Source of the DNA: Medakamo hakoo
Taxonomy: Eukaryota > Chlorophyta > Trebouxiophyceae > Coccomyxaceae
Length of the DNA stretch: 64,000 nucleotides
Direction of reading: 5' to 3'
NCBI GenBank assembly: GCA_026636295.1
Contig: CP089450.1
Coordinates: forward strand, 744,001-808,000
Numbering within the stretch: position 1 is the first letter of the stretch; each line of letters opens with the position of its first letter. The translations under genes were made by a program, and so were the position numbers. This document shows positions 51,741-62,555 of this stretch, piece after piece. The notes below the pieces were generated by a model that ran no database searches, was not told the DNA's origin, and saw only the letters and a program-made list of their open reading frames with translations.

Positions 51741-54182
51741 TCACCCAGCGGGCGTCGCCCACGCCGTCAGGCTGACCGCGCCTGGAGACGGCGCCGCCGG
51801 CCCGGCCGCTTTGGCCGCGCTCCAGCCGCCGTCGCCGGCACCACCACTAGACTCGCACGAACTGGATTCGTCGGCCAGTGCGGCGGCGAGCAGGGCCGCG
51901 CCCGCCGCGGCTGCGCGGCGCCGCGCCGGCGCCGCGCCCGCCGCGCCGCCTGCACCCTCTCCGCCGTCCAGGGCCTGTCCGCCGCCCGCCGCCGCGCGAC
52001 CGACGGCCGCCCGCACCGCGGCCAGCTCCGCCCTCAACCGCCGCACCTTTGCCTTCCAGGGCGACACGGCGGACGCCTGGGCCGACGCGGCGGCGGCGGC
52101 GAGGGCGCCCGCCTCAGCGCGCAGGCGGGCGAGCAGCGCGTCGCTGGCGGCGGCGCGGGCTGCGCTGGCAGCGGCCGCCGACTCGGCCGCGTCGGCGCGA
52201 GCGGCCGCGCCTGCCACCCGCTCCTCCGCGGCCGCCGCGGCCGACGCGGCGGCTGCGACTCTGGCGTCGGCCGCGTCGGCGCGCGCCGTCGCCGCAGCCA
52301 GGGCGCGCCCCGCTTCCTCCGCCCGCGCCTGCGCGGCTTGGACCGCCGACTCCAGGTCGGCGACGCGCAGCCCCGCGTCCGCGGCCGCGCCCTCCGCGCT
52401 CGCCAGGCGGGCGTCCCGGTCGGCGGCCGCCGCGTCCGCGTCGGCGCGGGCGGCGCAGGCTTCGGCGCGGGCGGCCTTGGCGTCGGCGATCGCACGGTCG
52501 GCGGCTTCCCGGGCCGCCGCCGCGTCGGTGGCCCAGCGCACGGCGGCCGCCTCTGCTTCCGCCCGCCCGTCCTCGGCCGCGCGTGCGCGCGCTTCGGCCG
52601 CGTCCCGCGCTTCGGCCGCCGTGCGCGCCGCCGCAGCGGCGTCGGCGGCGGCCCGGGCGGCCTCGCCCGCCCGGGCTTCGTCGCCCGCCCGGGCGGCGGC
52701 GGCCCGGGCGGCGGCCGCGCCCGCCGCCGCCGCGGCAGCTTCGCCGACCGCGGCCGCGCGCGCGTCAGCGTCGGCCAGCCGGCCCGCCAAGGCGTCCGCG
52801 TCGGCGCGGGCGGCCGCCGCTTCAGACCGGGCCGTGCGCAGCTGGTCGGCCAGAGCCCGGCCGGTGCGCCGGGCGGCCGCGGCCGCAGCTTCCGCGGCGT
52901 CGGCGCGGCGGGTGGCCCGGCGCGCGGCGCGTTGCGAGTCGGCCAGGCGGCTCGCCAGCCCCGCGCGTTCGCGCACGCCCGCCTCCACGTCCGCCGCCGC
53001 TTCGCGCAGGGCCAGCACCGCCGCCGCGGCTTCGCGCTCAGCTTCGGCGCGGCCGGCTTCCGCGGCGGCCAGGGCCGTCGCCGCGGGAGCGGTGGGCGGT
53101 GGGCGGGCGGCCGTCGCCGCGGCCGCCGCCTCAGCCTCATCCACTCGCTCCAGCGCGCCGGCCGCCACGCCCGCCGCCCGCTCAGCGCGGGCCAAGGCGG
53201 CGGACGCCGAGGCACGGGCCGCGGCTGTGTCGGCCCGCGCCAACGCCAGGGCCCGACGCGACGCCGCCGCGTCCGCCTCGGCCGCGGCCAGGCGGTCGCG
53301 CAGCGCGTCGGCGGCCGCAGCGGACGACGCCGCACGCGCGGCGGCCGCAGCCTCGGCGTCCGCCGCCGCACGTTCGGCACGGTCGGCACGGCCCGCTTCG
53401 GCGGTGGCACGTGCCTCGGCTGCGCTCCGCCCCGCCTCCGCGTCACGCAGCTGGCGGGCCAGGGCCGCGATCTGGGCTTCCAGCGCGCGGCGGACGGCCG
53501 CGCCACCGCCGCCGGTGGAGGGTGGTGGTTGCGCGTGGGAGTGGTGCGGCGTGGCGGTCGCCGTCCCGGGTTCAGCGGTGCGCACATCACCGCGATCCAG
53601 CGGCGTGAAGAAGGCGGGCGTGGCCGGCGTCGCAGCGGCGGCGATGGGCGGGAAGGCGAGGCCCGCTGCTGGAGGCGTGGCGGCGGCGGTGGCCGTCGTC
53701 GTCGGCGCGCGGCGTGCGGACGCAGCACCACTCCCGTCGTTCGACCGGGCAACTCCGCCTCCACTCGTCAGGGACAGCCGCCTCCGCGGCGGGCTGGCCC
53801 GCAGCGTGGCCAGGACGGCCGGGTCGATGGGGTACGGGTCGGAGGACTGTTGTTTTGTCGAGAGCGCATGCGGGTCAAAAAATTCGGGCGGGAGCGGCAA
53901 GACAAAAAAGGAGCCGCGGGGGGGCACGCACTCTCACCCCACAACCTCAACTCACCGTCGGCGTGGCCGGGTCGGCCCAGGGCGTGGCTTGGGCGCCCGG
54001 CGTGGTCATGACTGGCGTGAAAGCAGCGGCCGGCGCGCTCCCCGCGTCGAAAAAAACGAAGAAGATGTGAAGCGCCGAGCCGCGTTGAGCCGCGTTGGTT
54101 TTCCTTTTCGTCCGACCCCCATCAACCTTCACTTGTCGTCTCTCCCAAAAAAACGTCCGCCCAGCTCTCCCTCCGACGCCAT
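51741..54182 (-). CDS. Extremely Ala-rich coiled-coil protein
   Basis: Exons 54182-54133, 54037-53956 and 53846-51741 give 745 aa. The N-terminal 170 residues are Pro/Thr/Ala-rich and probably disordered, with YPIDPAVLATLRASPPRRRL. From about residue 180 to 650 the protein is one long Ala/Arg/Glu/Asp heptad-like coiled coil (for example RALEAQIAALARQLRDAEAG). The C-terminal 80 residues are Ala/Gly/Ser-rich. No domain names it; a structural, flagellar or cytoskeletal role is a guess. The start at 54182 was preferred over ATGs at 54356 and 54403 because its donor matches exon 2 phase with a normal GTGAAG. The opposite strand has an equally long open frame, but only the minus strand gives in-phase introns with GTGAGT and CAG borders. 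Confidence 0.65.
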
Positions 54183-54423
54183 CCTCCCTCCCGCGCAGCG
54201 TGGCTCACTCTCATTCACCTCAGCCACCACGGCCAGCACCCTCGCCCGCGCTGCAGGCGGCACCCGCGTCGTCGCGGCGACGTGGGCGACCTCTCCCAGG
54301 CCGGCCGCGCGCGCGCCACTCGTGCGCCGTCTTCGTCCCAGGCCGCTCGAGCCCATTGCTGCCCGCCGTCCGCCGGCCGACGTCCGCCTCCACGCGCGCT
54401 CATTGTCCATCGCAGCCGCCGCC
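54183..54423. promoter_or_regulatory. Divergent promoter region, coiled-coil / raffinose-synthase-like
   Basis: 241 bp between start codons. Open frames cross it on both strands but none is supported. Confidence 0.35.
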
Positions 54424-57400
54424 ATGGGCACCGTTGATCTGTCCGCCACCCTGTCGTCCGGCCGCCTGGACGTCGGCGGCCGCCCGCTGCTGACGGGCGT
54501 GCCGCCGTCGGTCACGGCCACGCCCGGCCCACTGCCCGGCTCCCTGGTCCTGGGCCTGGACCTGGGCGGGCCCACGGCCCAGGCGGACGTGGTTCTGGGC
54601 AAGCTGGACGTCAAACGGTGAGTGCCATGGTGGTTGAAGAGCGGGGCGCGGCGGGGGCGCGTGCCGAAAAAAGGGGCATTGGCTTTCGCGCCATCGTCGC
54701 GCCGCGCCGACCCTGCCCCCCCCTCCCTCTTCCTCTCCCCTCCCACCAGCTTCCTCTGCTGCGCCCGCAACAAGATTTACTGGATGACGCCCGAGTGGGG
54801 CACCCGGGCGTCCGACCTGCCCCCCGAAACCCAATTCTTCCTGGCGGAGCTGGGCGGCAGCGGAGGCGGGGCGGCGCCGTCGTACGTCGCCCTCCTCCCG
54901 CTCCTGGCCCACGGCCGCACGTTCCGGGCGACGCTCCGCCCGGCCGCCATCCCGCCGCACCGGCGTGGGGGCGCCCGGTCCGCGACCAGGCGCACCGGCG
55001 GTGGGCGGCCTCGACCCGGCGACCTGGCCCTGCGCATCGAGTCGGGCGACCCGTCCGTCGCGGCGGCGTCTTTCCCGTCGGCGCTGCTGGTCGCGCCCGG
55101 GTCGGGCCCCGACCCGCTGGCCCTGGCCGAAGCCGCCGTCGTCGCGGCGGCTGGCCTGTCCGGCCCCGCCCGCCCGCGCACGGCCAAAGGCGCGGGCGAC
55201 GGCTCCGGGTCCGACCCGCACTTCATGGAAGCCTTTGGCTGGTGCACGTGGGACGCGTTCTACTCTGAGGTCTCGGCGCGCGGCGTGTCGGACGGCGTGT
55301 CCGCCCTGCGGGCCGGCGGCGCGCCGCCGCGCTTTGTCATCGTGGACGACGGCTGGCAGGTGACGGCCCTGGACCCCGGCCTGGCCCCCATCTCCAAGCC
55401 GGCAGACGTGCCGCGCGTGGCGGCGGAGGTGGGCGTGCTGTTGGCGGCCGCGGGCGCAGCGCCGGGCAACGCGGTCGACTCGGGCGCCGCACTGTCCGCG
55501 CTCGCCAACGCGGCCGCGGCGCGGGAGGCCGTGGCGGCCGAACTGACGCCCAGCGCCAGTTCGGAAGACGGGGAGGGCGGGGGCGACGTGGACGGCGGCG
55601 GCGGCGGCGGCGCCCAGTCCCGCCCGCTCTCGCCCGCCGGCGGGCGCGTGTCCTCGTCCGGCGCGCGCACGTCCCGCGCCGCCGCCCACCACGCGCCGCC
55701 GCCCCTGCTCGCGCCGCTGCCCGCCCTCCTGCCCGCCGTCGCGCCGGACGAGCCCGCCCTCGCCGACCCGGCCGCCCTGGCCCGCCTGGCCCGGCCGTCC
55801 TGGCGCCGGCCCGCCACGTGGGCGCCCGCGCTGCGCGGGTGGGCGCGCGGCGCGGGCGAGGTCGCCGCCGCGGGGCTGTACAAGTCCCTGCTGGAGCGGG
55901 CGCCGCCCGGCTCGCCGCTCCTGCGCTGGTTTGCGCGCGTGGCGGGCGGGCCGGACCGGCCGCTGGGCCGCCCCCTCCTGTCCTGGTACGCCGCGACGTC
56001 CGACCACGTGCGCCGCCTGGCGGACGTGGGCGCGAACGCCAAGTTTGCGCACCCGGGCGCGGGGCCGGCCGCGCCCATGGCGCCCGGCCCGCGCGCCGGC
56101 CTGGGCTCCGTCGTGTCCGCGCTGCGGGCCGACCACGGCGTCAAGCACGTCCTGTGCTGGCACTCCCTGTACGGGTACTGGGCGGGCGTCGTGCCCGGCG
56201 CGGCCGACAACCCGGGCGGCGGCGGCGGCGAGCGTGGCGGCCCGAAGACCGGCGCGGCGGGCGTGCCGGGCCTGGCCGCCCGGCTGGTCCACCCCACCCC
56301 GTCGCCCGGCGTCCTGGACGTCGACCCCTGCTACGCCTGGTCGCCCCAGGTCCTGTCCGGCGTCGGCATCGCGACCGACCCGGCCGCCCTGTTCGCCGCG
56401 ATGCACGCTTTCCTGGCCGAGTCGGGCGTGGACGGCGTCAAGGTCGACTGCCAGGCGACGCTGGGCATGATCGGCTCGGCGCGGGAGGGCGGCCTGGGCG
56501 GCGGGCCCGCCCTCGCCGCCGCCTTCCACGACGCCCTGGAAGCGTCCATCGCGGCGTCCTTCCCCCAGCCCGGCAACGCCGCCATCAACTGCATGTGCCA
56601 CACGACCGAAGCCTTGTACTCCTTTTCCTCCACCTCCATCATCCGCGCGTCCGACGACTTCTGGCCGCGCGATCCGGCCTCCCACACCGCCCACGTCGCC
56701 GTGTGCGCCTTCAACTCCGCGTTCCTGGCGCCGCTCGCCACGCCGGACTGGGACATGTTTCACTCGGACCACCCGGCGGCCTTCCTGCACGCGGCCGCGC
56801 GCGTCGTGTCGGGCGGGCCGATCTACGTCTCCGACCGCCCCGGCGCGCACGACTTTGCGCTGCTGTCCCGCCTGGTGTTGCGGGACGGCCGCGTCCTGCG
56901 GCCGCACCGCCCCGGCCGCCCGGCGCCCGGCTGCGTGTTTGACGATGTGATGCGCGACGGCGCGACCCTGCTGAAGGTGCAGACGGTGACGGGCGGGGAC
57001 AAGCGGTCGAAGGCGCCCGCCTTCCAGGCGGGCCTGGTCGGCGTGTTCAACACGCAGGGCGCGTCCTGGGACCGGGCGACCCGGCGGTTTGCGCTGCACG
57101 GCCAGGCCAAGTCCGCGGCCGCGGCCGCGGCGGGGAAGCAAGCCGGCGGCTTTGCCGGGTGGTGGAAGGGCCTGTTTTCCCGGGGGCCGGCGCCGCCGCT
57201 GAGCACGAGCGTGGGGCCGGCCGACGTGCCAGGCCTGGCCGTGCCCGCCTCCGGCCGTTTCCTCGCCTGGCGGGACTCGGCCCGGGCGGGCGTCGTGCTG
57301 GACGCGGTGAGTGGGCGGGCAGTGGACGGTGGCGGCCGTGACCCGCTGACCGTCACCCTCTCCCGCGGCGAGGCCGACCTGGTCACGCTCGTGCCCGTGT

Positions 57401-57717
57401 ACAGCCTGCCCGGATCGGCGGCCGCCGCGCCCGTGGGCCTGGTCGACATGATGAACCCGGCGGGCGCCCTGCTGGCCGTGGACGCCGCGGGGCGCGGCGC
57501 CCTCAGCCTGCGCGTGCGCGGCCGCGGCCGCCTGGGCGTGTGGTGCAGCGCCCGGCCGGCCCGCGTCAAGGCCAAAAAAAGTGGCGGCGATCTGCCGGTG
57601 GAGTATGATGCGTCCACGCGCCTGGCGACCGTGGTGCTGGAGGACGAGGGTGTCGGCGAGGGCGAGGGTCGCCTGGACGCGCCCATGCCGGACGTGGAGG
57701 TGGTGTGGGAGTGGTGA
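54424..57717 (+). CDS. Raffinose synthase / alkaline alpha-galactosidase family (GH36-like, SIP1) protein
   Basis: Family of galactosyl transferases and alkaline alpha-galactosidases acting on raffinose-family oligosaccharides. Exons 54424-54617 and 54750-57717 (1053 aa, versus about 750-800 in plants). Key blocks: CCARNKIYWMTPEWGT, FMEAFGWCTWDAFYSEV, FVIVDDGWQVT, then KHVLCWHSLYGYWAGVVPG. The catalytic nucleophile segment is VDGVKVDCQATLGMIGS. The acid/base segment is SIIRASDDFWPRDP. SDHPAAFLHAAARVVSGGPI and YVSDRPGAHDFALL follow. Most of the extra length is a low-complexity insertion (about residues 320-480) between the FVIVDDGWQ block and the catalytic half. Both predicted catalytic Asp residues are present. 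Whether it makes or degrades raffinose cannot be told from the sequence. Confidence 0.93.
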
Positions 57718-57847
57718 GAGTGGGGAGGTTCAGAAAACGCGAGGCAAGGAAGTGTTTTTGTGTGTTGCCACCACTGTTTTGTTTTGTCCCGTCCCGTCAA
57801 CGCACCTCCCATTCCTGCGCGCGCGCGTGCGGCGCTCCTGATCCACG

Positions 57848-58172
57848 ATGGCGACGGACACCGACCGGACGGTGCGTGCGTGCGGGAAGCAGTGGCGCGA
57901 CGGTGGCGTTCTGTTTGCGCGCGCGGCCCATGGGCTCTCCCTCTCCACGCCCGAATCGACTCTCCCCCGTTTCCCCGTCCCCCAACCACACAACAACAGC
58001 GCATCACCATCTACCCGGCCTACCTCAACTCCAAGCTGACCACGTCCCAGGGCCGGCGCCTGCCCAAGGACAAAGGCAAGTGCGAGGGGCGTGGAGAGCA
58101 GCAGGCGGTCGAGGACACAGACTGCGCGCGCTCCAGCAGTTGTGCTCCACCTCCCCTCCCCTCCCCTCCCCT

Positions 58173-58229
<57 letters not shown>

Positions 58230-58642
58230 CCTGCGACGACCCGTCCGTCGTCGAACTGGTCGACATCGCCCGCTCCCAGCTCGGGCTGGACGCCCTGGTC
58301 GAGGGCAAATCCTACCCCCGCGATTTCTGGCAACGCGGCCGCCTGCGCGTCCGGCTGAACGACCTGTCCGGCGCGCCGGCCAACCCGTCCATCCCGAACA
58401 AGCACGCCTTGATGGTCGCCCTGGCCGCGGCGGCGCCGTCCCACCCGCACTACCTGGCCCGCAAGAAAATGGAGGCGGAAGCCATCGCGTCCTGGGAGGC
58501 GGCGGCCAAACAGGTGGAGAGAGGCGGTGGTGGCGGCGGCGGCGGGCAGCGACCCGCGCCGTCTGCTGGCGTGGCCGGGTCGGGCCGGGCGGGCGCGGCC
58601 GCGTCCGGGCGGACGTCGTCCAAGAAGAAAGGGCGTAAATGA
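57848..58642 (+). CDS. SRP19: Signal recognition particle 19-kDa protein
   Basis: Cytosolic SRP subunit that binds SRP RNA helices 6 and 8 and allows SRP54 loading. Exons 57848-57871, 58000-58075 and 58230-58642 (170 aa). The SRP19 fold is clear: RITIYPAYLNSKLTTSQGRR, LPKDKACDDPSVVELVDIA (split by intron 2), SYPRDFWQRGRLRVRLND, and the basic C-terminus with KKKGRK. Only a GC donor (AAAG/GCAAGT) at 58076 gives the family frame across intron 2, making it a GC-AG intron. The acceptor of the same intron is preceded by 27 CA units. Length is slightly above the usual 140-150 aa because of a Gly-rich insert. Confidence 0.92.
58151..58228. repeat. CTCCC and (CA)27 microsatellites in SRP19 intron 2
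   Basis: CCCCT-type repeats at 58151-58174 run directly into 27 tandem CA units (58175-58228), which end in the AG acceptor of SRP19 intron 2. This is the longest simple repeat in the window. Confidence 0.95.
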
Positions 58643-58715
58643 GGGGGTCGAGGGGTTCAAGCGCGTTGTAGATTTGTCAGTAGAGCTGTTTTGCCGTGTT
58701 TTCTACAGTCCCCCC

Positions 58716-59622
58716 TCAACCCACTGGGCGCAGGTGGCAGCCCAACACGCCGCGCCCGCCCCACCCGTGCCGCGGCGCCAGCTCCAGGTCCACGACCGCG
58801 CCCGCGCGCAGCACAGCCACAGCCAGGCGGCCGCCGGCCTCGGCCGCGGCCGCCACAGCGGCAGGCACGGCGGCCAGGGCTTCCGCGTCGCCCAGGCGCA
58901 GGACGCGGTCGCCGACCGCCAGGCCGGCGGCGGCGGCGGGGGAGCCGTCCGCGACTTCGTCAACGACGGCGAAGCCGACGGGACCGCCCGCACCACCAGC
59001 TGTGGCAGCCAGGACGGCGGCCGCCGCCGGGACGGGTGGCGGCGGGCGGGCCTGGTGCGCGGCGACGGCGGTGGTCGCAGGCACGGCAGCGCCGCCGCCA
59101 CCACCGCCAGCCACGCCCGCGGCCCGTGCGGCCGCGTGCAGGTCTTGGAGGACGGTATCGATGCGTTTCGTCAGGGCTTTGTGGTCGTTGCTCAGCACGA
59201 TGACGCGGTGCCGGTCCTCACGGATGGCGTGCAGGTCCAGGCCCGCGAGCGGGAAGCCCTGTGTGTGTTTTTGTTGGGGTTGGCGGGGGGGGGGGGGGGA
59301 AGGGGGGGGAAGGGTGGGCACAGCGCGGCGGTGGCGCGGATGCTCTCACTGCCGCCCAGGCGTGCGTGTGGGAATACAGGGCGGGGCGAGGCTGTGGCCT
59401 CCGTCCCAAGGCTCGCCTGGGGACCCGGGGAAGCAGTGGTCGGGCGCGACGCGAGCACAAAAAAAAACGCGCCTCCTTGTCCACGAGCGGCGCGTCCATG
59501 CCCACGCCCGCCGCCGCCAGCCGCGCCGTCGACTCGGCGACGCGGGCCTCGATGCCGTCCCGCTCACAGGCCAGGCGTTTGACCTCGTCCTTGAGGGAGG
59601 ACAGGCGGGCGTCGTCGGCCAT
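58716..59622 (-). CDS. PSMD9: 26S proteasome assembly chaperone PSMD9 / Nas2 (p27)
   Basis: Chaperone that binds RPT5 during assembly of the 19S base. Exons 59622-59473 and 59258-58716 (230 aa). The N-terminal helical part reads RLSSLKDEVKRLACERDGIE, and the conserved VGMDAPLVDKE joins across the intron to GFPLAGLDLHAIR. The HRVIVLSNDHKALTKRID helix follows. A PDZ domain covers about residues 140-230 (FAVVDEVADGSPAAAAGLAV, GDRVLRLG, GGRGVLGCHLRPV). The donor after KE is GC (GAG/GCGCGT). A GT donor 9 nt upstream would delete VDK, which the family conserves, so GC is preferred. A Gly/Ala-rich linker separates the two halves. Its stop lies 73 bp from the SRP19 stop (convergent). Confidence 0.92.
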
Positions 59623-59710
59623 GCGTGCTCGCGTTTTTTTTTTCCGTGTCTGAAGGCTCTCCACCCGCGACCCTTTGTCTACAAAACAGGCGGGGACGCA
59701 AACGCCACCG

Positions 59711-60337
59711 TCACCGACCACCACCCCTTCCCAGCCGCCTCCACCCAGCAAGCAGGTCAGCCAGCACGTCTGCACTCCCACCATCCCCGCCACCGTGGCC
59801 GCCTCCACCTCCTTGCCTGCCTGCCAGGGCCGCGGCCGCCGCCGCAAACTGTGGAGACGCCCACCAGGCGCCGCCGCCGTCGGCGGCGTGCGGACCTCCT
59901 GCATCGCTACTGGCCTCACCAGCCCGCGCGTACAGCCAGGGCGGCGGCACTGGTGGCGGTGGTGGGGGTGGGAAGGTCGGCGCGGCCGCGGTCGTCGTCG
60001 CCAGGCGGTCGCCCTCGTGGCGCTGGCTAGGTGCGGCGTCGTCGCTCCTCTTTCCCGCCGCGCACCGGGGCGCCTCGCCGCCTCCCTCCAGTCCATCCCT
60101 CCGCCCAGACAGCTCCTCGATAACGGCTTTACCCGCGGCATAGCCGTGGTGTCCACTCCCCAAAAAACTGGCGCCCGGCCGGCTCGCAGCGCACCCCATT
60201 GCCGCGCCGCCGGCCGCAGCCCGCGCCGCGGCGGCCGCGCACCGCTCACGAGGGGCGGGGCCCATGCCGGACTCCTCCCGGCTGGCGACGTGCGAGGCCA
60301 GGGCAGCTGCATACGCGGCCGCGACAGGGTCGCTCAT
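59711..60337 (-). CDS. Hypothetical protein, Ala/Gly/Pro-rich
   Basis: Single exon, 208 aa. The N-terminus (MSDPVAAAYAAALASHVASR) is helical; then there is a Gly/Ala segment with GCAASRPGASFLGSGHHGY, a polyproline run (PPPPPPPVPPP) near residue 130, and a Gly-rich tail closing with ADVLADLLAGWRRLGR. No family was recognised. It sits between RPL13A and PSMD9 on the same strand, with gaps of 109 and 88 bp. The tight spacing leaves open whether it has its own promoter. Confidence 0.5.
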   Translation of the reverse strand: MSDPVAAAYAAALASHVASREESGMGPAPRERCAAAAARAAAGGAAMGCAASRPGASFLGSGHHGYAAGKAVIEELSGRRDGLEGGGEAPRCAAGKRSDDAAPSQRHEGDRLATTTAAAPTFPPPPPPPVPPPWLYARAGEASSDAGGPHAADGGGAWWASPQFAAAAAALAGRQGGGGGHGGGDGGSADVLADLLAGWRRLGRGGGR

Positions 60338-60446
60338 TCTAGAGCGTGTTGTGGACGTGTGTTTTTTTTTTGGTGTGAAAAACTCGGATTTTTTTTGCAA
60401 GGCCCAACCCCGACTGGAAACTCCGCGCCCCTCTCCGCCCCCCCTT

Positions 60447-61608
60447 TCACGCTTTCTTAGCGGCAGCCGCCTTCTTCGCCGCATAGAACTCGGCGGACCG
60501 GGCCTTGCGCGCCTCTTCCAGGCCCGCGACCGCGTCGGCGTGCTTCCACCCGACGGCCGTCGACAGCTCGCCCAGCTTGCAGCACTTGTGGCCGTGGGCC
60601 AGGCGCAGCACCTTCAGGGCGTCGGGCACGACCATGCGCTTGACCTTGTCGTACGGCGGCGGCACGCCCTCAAAGGCCTTGAGCCGCTCCAGGGCGGCCG
60701 CGCCGCGCGCCGTCTTGTGCGGCAGCATGCCGCGCACGGTGCGCCACAGGATGCGGGCGGGCGCGCGGAAGTGGATGGGCCCCTTCTTGGGCTGCGTGTT
60801 CATGCGCTTGCGCAGGAAGCGCTCGTACTTCATCTTCTGGCGGACGAGGCCGCCGGAGATGGTGATCTCCTCGCACCGGACGGCGACCTGGGGGGAGATG
60901 AGCGTGGGATGGAGAGAGGGTGGGGGGAGAAGGCGTGAGCGAGGCTGCTGGGGAGAGCGATCGGCGTTTGCTGGCCGCGGCGGCGATGAGGGGCAGGCGA
61001 CTGCTCAGGAGCTGCGCGCCCGGCACAGGCTTCCCAGAACGCGCCGCCTTCGAATGAGATTGACAGGCGGGCGGGCCGAGGGCCCGACAGCCCCGCCGCC
61101 GGGCCGGCAAGGCGGGCTCGAGTTCGGCGGCGACGGCGGCTCCGTCGGGAAAGCGGTGCCTCCCGCCTCCACCAAAAAACATCCAAACGCACAATCTGCT
61201 TGCCCGACAGCAGCTGCTTAGCGATGACGGACGCCAGGCGGCCCAGCATGTGCCCGCGGGCGTCGATGACGACGGTCTGTTGGTGGGACGAGAGTGTTTT
61301 TTTGGTGAGGGGATCGACGAGCGCGTGCGCGCAAGTGGAGAAAGCGCGGCAGCGGGGCGTTGACGCCGGCGGACGGCCGATGTGACGACGTCAGACTGAG
61401 CACAACGGCTCCCGGGTCCAGATGGAGGCGGGCGAAGGGGCGTGGCGGCTGTGCGTGGGCCGGCCGGCCGCAGCAGCCGTCGCCGCCGCGCCGCCGCGAC
61501 CGACTGCTTTTCCCTGCCCTCCGCGCGGCGGCCGCGCGGAGGGGGCTGAGCGGAAAAATTTTACGGCGGGCGGGTAGAGGACAGACTCGGAGCCCTCACC
61601 TTGACCAT
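60447..61608 (-). CDS. RPL13A: Cytosolic 60S ribosomal protein L13a (uL13)
   Basis: Large-subunit ribosomal protein. Exons 61608-61600 (Met-Val-Lys only), 61276-61193 and 60887-60447 (177 aa). The conserved family sequence is continuous: [77 protein letters not shown], and [20 protein letters not shown]. It is about 25-30 residues shorter than plant and animal uL13 at the C-terminus and ends in KKAAAAKKA, a lineage-specific shortening of the basic extension. The first exon of 9 nt is supported by homology, since uL13 begins just before TVVIDAR. It is divergent from the terminal coiled-coil gene, 166 bp away. Confidence 0.94.
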
Positions 61609-61774
61609 GACTGGCGACGACGGTGTTTCTCTGGCAGGACCCCGTCGTTCGGCTGGGAAAAAAAATTTCGTTGTGCTGCAGCGCGGGAGAGAGAGAGAGA
61701 GACCCCACACACTCTCCATCCTCCGACCTGCTCCCCAAAAAGGCCAGGCAGCGGCCTCGCGGCCAGGACTACAC

Positions 61775-62523
61775 ATGCCGCCGCGGGCCGCCCCAGCCAA
61801 TGGGCCGGACGCCACAGCTGACGACCCGCGCGACGCGCAGCTGGCCGAGCTGCGGGCGGAGCTGGTGAGTCGGTGGGATGCACGTGGGGTGGTCGGGGCC
61901 GGCGAAAGCTGTCGGGGCCGAAAAGGAACGCATGCTCTCTCTCACGTCCCACACACACCCCCTGCACCCACCAGTCCAACGCCCGCGACATCATCGCCGC
62001 GGCCACCGCCGAGCTTGCGCGCAGGGAAGCGGACCGGGCCGAGCTGGACCGGGTGCGGGCGGAGCTAGAAGCAGCACAACGGCGAGCGCCGCTGGCGGCG
62101 CCGGCCGCGCCGCGGCGAGGCGTGCGCCGGGCCCGGCCACCCAGCACGAGTTCCAGCAGTGGCGGCAGCAGCTCCGAGGACTCCTCCTCCAGCAGCAGTG
62201 AGGAGGAGGCTAGCTCGTCGGACGAGGATGACCGGTGCGTCGTCCGTGTGCTTTTTTTTGCCTGCGCATGCAGCTAGCCAGCCACCCGCCCCCCCCCCCG
62301 CCCGACCACACTCACTCCATCCCGCCCCCCCCACACAACACACCGACAGCATCCCGGCCCTGACCGCCCGCCTGGCCGCCGCGGAAGCGGCGTTGGCGCG
62401 TGAGCAGGCCGCCCGCCGCACGGCGGAGGAGGAAGTCGCGCGGCTGGCGAGGGCGGCCGCTGCCCCCGCACCGCCGCCGCCGTCCAGCCCGCCGCGCCAG
62501 CGGCGGCGAACGACGGACGGCCA

Positions 62524-62555
<32 letters not shown>

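Noticed and set aside
54219-54403. ATGs at 54356 and 54403 as starts of the coiled-coil gene
   Set aside because: From 54356 the donor phase does not match exon 2; 54403 gives an unlikely Trp/Arg-rich peptide. The ATG at 54182 with a GTGAAG donor fits phase.
51811-54621. A 936-codon plus-strand frame opposite the coiled-coil gene
   Set aside because: Ala/Ser/Arg-rich without heptads; the minus strand gives a regular coiled coil and in-phase introns with good borders. Transcript data could still change this.
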